A stretch of DNA of 64,000 bases from Blastomussa wellsi (Eukaryota > Cnidaria > Anthozoa > Scleractinia > Plerogyridae). Each line of letters begins with the position of its first letter. Position 1 is the first letter of the stretch. Both the position numbers and the translations under genes were made by a program. Shown here one piece after another: positions 58,801-64,000 of this stretch. Below the pieces are notes generated by a model. The model made no database searches, was not told where the DNA came from, and saw nothing but the letters and a program-made list of their open reading frames with translations. The stretch spans positions 21,595,976 through 21,659,975 of the forward strand of contig OX393564.1 of assembly GCA_947652115.1 (NCBI GenBank). Direction: 5' to 3'.

Positions 58801-60149
58801 TACAAACATAATTTGTTTTCACAACTAGAGCTTCCACAGGATTTTTTCATACCAATGAAATCAAGGTTAGTTATTTTTTGCCTCCTCTTCGTTGTCACTG
58901 TTCAGTCAAACATAAACTCCTTCTTTTTCCTCTTCTTCTTGCGCAAATTTCTTTTAAATATATTAGCTGTTTTATCTATCTTTATTTTTCATCGCTTTCG
59001 CTGTCAGGATCAGTCTGCCGTTTGTAGATAACCTTCTTCGCCAGTTTCTCAGCCTCCATGTTTTGAACCCAGTCTTCTAAAAGAGGTCGCAAACCACGAG
59101 TGAAATTCCCGCCAAATCCCCCGCTCAGCCCCCGCATTGTATAGCAAAGCCGTGAAAAATGGTGCATTCCCCGACCAGCGGGGAACCTAAATCGAGTGAA
59201 AGCGAAGTGAAAACCCCCGGTTTTCCCCGGGTACCTCCCAATTGGGGGGGGGGGGGTGCGGTGCATTACTGGCTCGTCTCTTTATGGTCTCTTGCTCGTC
59301 TGTGTGTTCATTGCGATTTCTGTAGACTTTTTTCCGCTGCTGTCACGGCCGGACTCCTTCGATCACTTTCTCCTCATTCGATTTGCGAAGGAAAAGTACA
59401 ACAGTAAAATAGGGAACCCAACGAAAAAATTGTGACAAGAGAATGCATTCTTTTGCCCAACTGAATGAATGATATTTGAAATATTCACAGGTGATTTTTG
59501 CTTGGAAAAATTTAACTGTTCCTTTTTTCCAGCACAAGATCCATAAGAAAATTCCCAGCCAGCTGGCATGGATGAAAATGTTTTTTTTCCCCCAGCCAGA
59601 AATTACAGCAAACAAGAAACGCGCGGGAACCGTTGAAGCTCGCCCTTCTCAACGAGACTCAAGCCCTCGTTGAGCATTTTTTTTCCGTAAGCAGCTGACT
59701 TTTCACAGTCCGCCAATGCAAAAATAGTAGTTTATTCAGTGGCAAAAATTAACTCCCAGAAGAAAACATATACTGAAACATTTTGCCAGCTCCAGGCTCT
59801 CGGATAGTGGGGCACGCGAAGATACGCGAGCGAAGCGAGCGAAATGGCGAAAGAGCGAAGAGGCTTTCGGTTTTTACAAGATAACTGCAAAAGGTGCCCT
59901 CACCCGAGCGTGTGTTTCAAACAAACTTAAAAACAGGTTTTGCAACTGTAAAAGGCTTAGTAGATATCGGCCCGGTAAACATTTTCCCTGGGGTAAACAT
60001 AATCATTCGAAGAAACATGGCAGTTTTGTGAAAAAAAAAGAGTAGGAATCCAGTGAATGAAACATCAAATCGAATTATAACTTACGTTCACCCTTGCCAG
60101 CTTGGGTGCCACAAACGGCGACAGTCAGGAAAAGCACCAAAATCCACAT
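55844..60149 (-). CDS. Secreted lectin with two SUEL (rhamnose-binding) domains
   Basis: Exons (complement): 60149-60086, 58533-58256, 57115-56801, 55939-55844. Phases close; the product is about 250 aa. Exon 1 encodes a signal peptide (MWILVLFLTVAVCGTQA) plus GKGE. Exon 2 is a first SUEL/galactose-binding lectin domain with canonical ADYGR and FGDPC motifs and ends KKYLK. Exon 3 starts VTYRC, the usual end of one SUEL unit, and continues into a second domain with ANFGR and FGDSC, each domain having about eight Cys. The last exon gives a tail, VLPEEGWMFRIVQQRC, ending in KKL. SUEL domains bind galactose or rhamnose outside the cell in eggs, mucus and innate defence; the ligand here is unknown. 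The second domain departs at YGR (FGR) and DPC (DSC). A shorter last exon using acceptor TTTTTAG at 55950 is possible. Confidence 0.85.
56275..56702 (+). repeat. Tetranucleotide repeat array CAGT/CAGC (right copy)
   Basis: The same array as 50222-50566 but longer, about 425 bp. The 129-codon open frame across it (Gln/Ser repeats) is a by-product of the repeat. Confidence 0.9.
57359..57650 (+). mobile_element. tRNA-derived SINE, full-length (right copy)
   Basis: The allelic or duplicated partner of 51219-51528, with a shorter G tract and a small deletion near CTCTCATGCTACAG. Confidence 0.85.
57860..57990 (+). pseudogene. LINE reverse-transcriptase C-terminal scrap
   Basis: The frame reads RLGDAVMIKKCLHGLAPKFL then AEKLL, like the RDAVMAFKCLNGLAPxYL motif near the C-terminus of several LINE polymerases. 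About 40 codons survive before a C-rich low-complexity run. Confidence 0.5.
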
Positions 60150-60378
60150 TGCAGCTAACGGAATTTATCTACATGTAGAATAAGGATAAGGTATAAACTT
60201 GGTTCACTTATTATGAAGTTAAAAGTTATAGATCAGTTAAAATGTCTTCCATATCTATTCACTTCCTTACCAGATGAAGCTAGCATACAGTAACAAGCTG
60301 CCGGGTGTTGGTTCCCTTACCAAAATGACAGTTTCCTTTACCCAAATCTGTTTTATCTTCAAATTTTTATTTTACTTC

Positions 60379-60379
<1 letters not shown>

Positions 60380-60415
<36 letters not shown>
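60380..60415 (+). repeat. Microsatellite (AAT)n
   Basis: About twelve AAT units, upstream of the lectin start exon on the opposite strand. Confidence 0.95.
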
Positions 60416-60419
<4 letters not shown>

Positions 60420-60848
60420 CCGCGTTTTTTTCGCTTTGTTAATTCTGTACCTTGTAGGCGGCGTTCACTGCTATCGTGTGCGGACCTTTTCTCAACAAAC
60501 GAAGTTATAAGACTTATAAAAACAACGCTTAAAACAAATTAAACCTACAAGACTTAGCAGCGCTTAAGAATGCGTAAAATAATTAAAATTGATTAACAAA
60601 TAGAAGTTTGCTTACAGTGTTTACAATTAAATACTATATTTATTATCAGAAATGAGGCATTCGACGCCTGCTATCTTTTCGGGCTGTTTAAAACTTATTT
60701 TATTTACTTGTAGGAATAATGGTTGTCAACAGGAATGGCGGTGTGCAACAAACATTTCGTTTACTTAATTTATTAGTGTTTATTTTGATTCAATTCATAA
60801 TATTGAAATCAAATCCACATGGTACCTCAGCAGATACTTCAACACGCC

Positions 60849-61153
60849 ATTCATCATCATCATCATATATCCTTTTCGTGCCTCGTGGCACATAGGGCCT
60901 TCACAGAGCTTCTCCACTCCTCTCTATTGGTTGCTGCGGTCCGCACCTCCTCCCACGATCTCCAACCTGCTTCTTGCCTTTCTTTCTCTACTGTCCGTCT
61001 CCAGGTGGTTTTTGGTCTTCCCCTTCTCCTTTTACCTTCTGGTGCCCAGCTCATGGCAACATTGCAATCATCATTGCGATCTTTCCTAAGAATATGGCCA
61101 ATCATTTTCCATCTTCGAGACATCACTTCCACACTCAGTGGCGAACACGCCAT
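60849..61153 (-). mobile_element. LINE (non-LTR retrotransposon) 3' end, reverse-transcriptase C-terminus
   Basis: On the minus strand the frame reads RRWKMIGHILRKD, then GKRRRGRPKTTWRRTVEKE and VKALCATRHEKD, the conserved C-terminal tail of LINE reverse transcriptases. It is followed by a short (ATG)n tail, seen on the plus strand as CATCATCATCATC. It is 5' truncated, as is usual for LINE insertions. The exact clade cannot be fixed from this tail. Confidence 0.8.
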
Positions 61154-61199
61154 TCAACATGGCTAAAATCGGTCGACAGAGAGTCACGTGCTTTTGAGA

Positions 61200-62930
61200 C
61201 TCTTGAATATTTTATAAGTTAATAAGTCAGTGGTACACGCTCACTTGCTAATGTTCGGACAATCTTAGCAATTATAAATTGCCCTAATTACCACGTTCTT
61301 TTTAATGCACTTGCTTGAAACCATAAAACACAAGTAGGTTGCTGGCACGTTTAAAGTAACCCCCTATAAAGTCTAAAACTGACAGGTCGGCAAGTTGAAA
61401 TGAAAAAGTACTCCCGGGATGGGAATTAATGAGTGTTTTTTAGCGTAGCATACTCGGCTGAGTGGAACTTAACGAGTCCCAGCCTAACGTCTTGTACAGA
61501 CTTTGTTAACGAAACAGTGCAGGCACAGTCCATGAAATAAATATGAAGAATTTTAATATGAAATTTGCTGGACTGGGAGAACACAGACTGTCAACTGTTT
61601 GCGAAAAAATAGTATTTTCTTTGTAATTTCTGTGCAAACAGCTTGTAAGCAAAAATGGGCTAAATTGAATGTTTGCACAGCGACGTTGAGCATAAAACGT
61701 TGTTTAAACCAACAGGCAGATTATATAGCATCAATTATTTACGATGTCAGGGTGGCTTTACGCTTGCTTTCTAATTTTCTGCTCGGTCGTAGTGTATCGC
61801 ACGCTTAGTAACGATTCCTCGGAATTTTCGAAGTGGCTTCCCTTAAGCCGTTTTTCCGACATTTAAAGTACTGTATGTTTAAAGAACATATCTCGTTTGC
61901 GTTTCAAGGAATGCCAAAACCCTTCATTCATCTCACCAGTGAATGTTTTGTGATGTTTTGTAAATTTTTGGATGATTTTGGGGTATATTTGGGAGGAGGG
62001 CGTTTTTCTTAAAGGAGTAGGAAAATTTGGAGAAATATAAACATAAATCAGAATTTGAAGTTTAAAATTAGAATATACACACCCAAACAGCCCCCCTACC
62101 AAGCTGGTTGCTCTTGGGTGGGGGACAGCTGTCTGTTGTGTTTCAAAACTCATTTTCTTCCTTTTATACCTACTCTAAACCTCAGGCAAAATTTCATTCA
62201 AATTCAGGTAGATCCCCGCCTTAATATTGGCACCCTTCATTTTTGAGTTCAGCTGAAAATCCCAGCAACTGGCAGGTACGTATATCTTCAGGAGGGAACG
62301 AATCTTAAGACGTCGCTTCCGTTGTTTTAACAGCTTTTATTAGACGTTTGGAAACTTTCAACTTTTCGGCACTTTCCGCACAGCCCTCTCACGCATGCGC
62401 ACACTCACACATTTTCCATGGTTATCTTTCCAATGTTCTGCTTATTTTGTTCTTCGTTTATATTATTCTATGCAGGGGACATCTGCAACTTAAACAAGTA
62501 ATTACCGAACAAATAACGCCTATGCTTCTGTTTTTCCCCTCTGTGCGTACAAATGATGGAATGGTAGGAAAATAATTGTAATAATTTTAAGCCCTATGTG
62601 CCACTTGGCGTGAAGTAGCTTGGTAAATGTAAAATATCCTGTCATGTTGATGTATTCTGGTAACTGACCTTCTCATTCTCCGCTGAATTATCTGCTAATA
62701 AACCATGCAGATTTCATTTCATTATTATAAATAAAACGAAATGCTTGTTAGACGGCGCCATCGAATTTGTCTAATGTTAGTCTTTGTCTAATTCAGTAAA
62801 ACAACAATGTCTACACAAGCACATATACAATATAATTGCTTAAAATAAATGCTCAGAAGGACGACTCCAAAGTAAACATTTTTGTAAAACCGTTTTATGA
62901 CCCTTCGGAACTAGCTCACAGGTTTTAAGG
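61200..62930. other. Intergenic stretch with no recognised gene
   Basis: Upstream of the lectin gene, between the LINE fragment and the TTA-flanked Harbinger-type element. No domain-bearing frame and no clear repeat family was recognised. Confidence 0.5.
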
Positions 62931-62937
62931 TGCGGTA

Positions 62938-63677
62938 ATACGAGTACGGGCAACATTTTCTTTCAACTTGTCTCGCAACATTGTTGCATTTCAAGTTGAA
63001 ACTCCCTGTAGCGGGTATTACCACTCGCATCACCAACTTGTCACGCAACAAAATTCAGTGTTGCAAGTTGCGGAATCCCGCACGTATATGATTGGTCAGT
63101 CGTCTGTAACCAAAGATGGCGGCTGCTCATATTGTTTGTCGAAAGCGAGCGCTGCCCGTTCTATGTTTGGGCCTTTTGTTAGACGAAGAGAAAGAAATGC
63201 CTCGAAAACGAAACCGGGAGGTTTACATGAGAGATTGGATTTCCCGGAGAGAGGAGAGAACAGTTTTTCACCAGTTGAAAGAGCTCGAAGTAGGAGACCG
63301 TGTAGCCTACAAGGAAAGCTCAATTCGCATTTCTGGTCGGAAAAGTACCCCACCCCTGATCCAAAAACAAGATGTTCTCGCAGTGTGTTTTGCTCCTTGT
63401 TTTTCGAAAACACAAATGAAGTGTCTCATAAACTACGAAACTTTTCCAGTTCTTTGAACAGAGATAATTTTTGAGTATCGGAAAGTTTTTGGTCAAGTAC
63501 TTCTACTTCGTCTTCAAACTACCCTCCGTCCGCCATTTTTTTTTTTTTTGTATTTGCCGCGTAGCCGCGTTTCGCTGACAGCCAATCAGAAGCGTGTTAT
63601 TCAAACTTGTTGCGAAGCACTTGCTTGACGGGTAAAACGAGCAACAAAGCTAAAATTTGTCGCAGAAAGTAGCACCT
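62938..63677 (+). mobile_element. Harbinger-type element with N-terminal transposase fragment
   Basis: A 740-bp element flanked by TTA (62935-62937 and 63678-63680), with ends starting AGGTGC, the same terminal word as the element at 24339. A plus-strand ORF at 63116-63457 begins MAAAHIVCRKRALPVLCLGL and contains MRDWISRREERTVFHQLKEL, resembling the N-terminal arm of HARBI1-like transposases. It stops before any DDE catalytic region. Internal words ACTTGTCTCGCAAC and ACTTGTCACGCAAC repeat near the left end. It is a deleted, non-autonomous derivative. Confidence 0.7.
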
Positions 63678-64000
63678 TTATCAGGGTTACAATTTGAGGT
63701 TCGTAACTAATTTACCTTCGTTTTCTGCGGGCGGACAACATGTATATCACACAGCGTAAACAACCTCCAAGGATATACGTGCCAGTTTATAAAGGAACTT
63801 GGCAATTGAAAGTATCACGAAAATTGGTAGAGCATACATGTTGGTCTTGCGGTCTCCTTTTAAGTCGCGATCAATTCAATTGCTGTTTCACGGAATTTTC
63901 TCCAAAACAGGCAGGAGACGAGCAAATTTATATTAGAAGGTCTTAGACGGAATTTCATTTGAAACCGTCTTAAAATTGCGATGCAGGCCATCTGACACAG

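Noticed and set aside
58690..59250. Possible transposon with CCCAATTGGGG-type ends and a 94-codon minus-strand ORF
   Set aside because: Both edges carry CCC-x-ATTGGGGG words and AGTGAAA repeats, but no clean inverted termini or target duplication could be fixed.

Overview
This window is animal nuclear DNA from an anthozoan cnidarian, most likely a stony coral. That is inferred from three things: intron-rich genes with metazoan-type exons, a secreted SUEL/rhamnose-binding lectin, and a dense load of small tRNA-derived SINEs, foldback MITEs and Harbinger, Crypton and LINE fragments. Nothing prokaryotic was seen. Gene models were built by hand from exon homology, splice sites and phase. All introns in them are GT-AG and all coding phases close.

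Layout. (1) 1262-16495, plus strand: a complete 15-exon mitochondrial acetyl-CoA acetyltransferase (ACAT1-type thiolase) of 423 residues; its introns hold many transposon remnants. (2) 16.5-19.5 kb: convergent intergenic DNA. (3) 19515-45203, minus strand: a 14-coding-exon, 891-residue ankyrin-repeat protein with the architecture of ANKRD6 (diversin), with a probable noncoding first exon at about 46.66-46.83 kb. Its introns carry a Harbinger-type element, a G-rich minisatellite, SINEs and perfect palindromes. (4) 44845-51624 and 52220-57764: two near-identical direct copies of one segment around a 200-N assembly gap. Each copy carries the first coding exon of the ankyrin gene and the last two exons of the lectin gene. 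(5) 55844-60149, minus strand: a secreted lectin gene (signal peptide, two SUEL domains, short tail), about 250 residues. (6) 60.2-64 kb: a LINE fragment and a TTA-flanked Harbinger-type element.

The clearest unusual object is a 1306-bp element at 47134-48439, present in only one of the two duplicated copies. It has near-perfect terminal inverted repeats, a TAA target-site duplication and G-tract-rich ends. Its cargo is a SAP-domain ORF with an acidic tail and no initiating AUG. The other copy holds the intact empty site.

The duplication ends exactly at the N gap and looks like the unmerged overlap of two haplotype contigs. If so, the ankyrin first exon and lectin 3' exons are single-copy and the SAP element is a heterozygous insertion. 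The three host genes act in unrelated processes (ketone-body and isoleucine metabolism; Wnt/planar-polarity signalling by analogy; extracellular carbohydrate binding), and no shared pathway is claimed.
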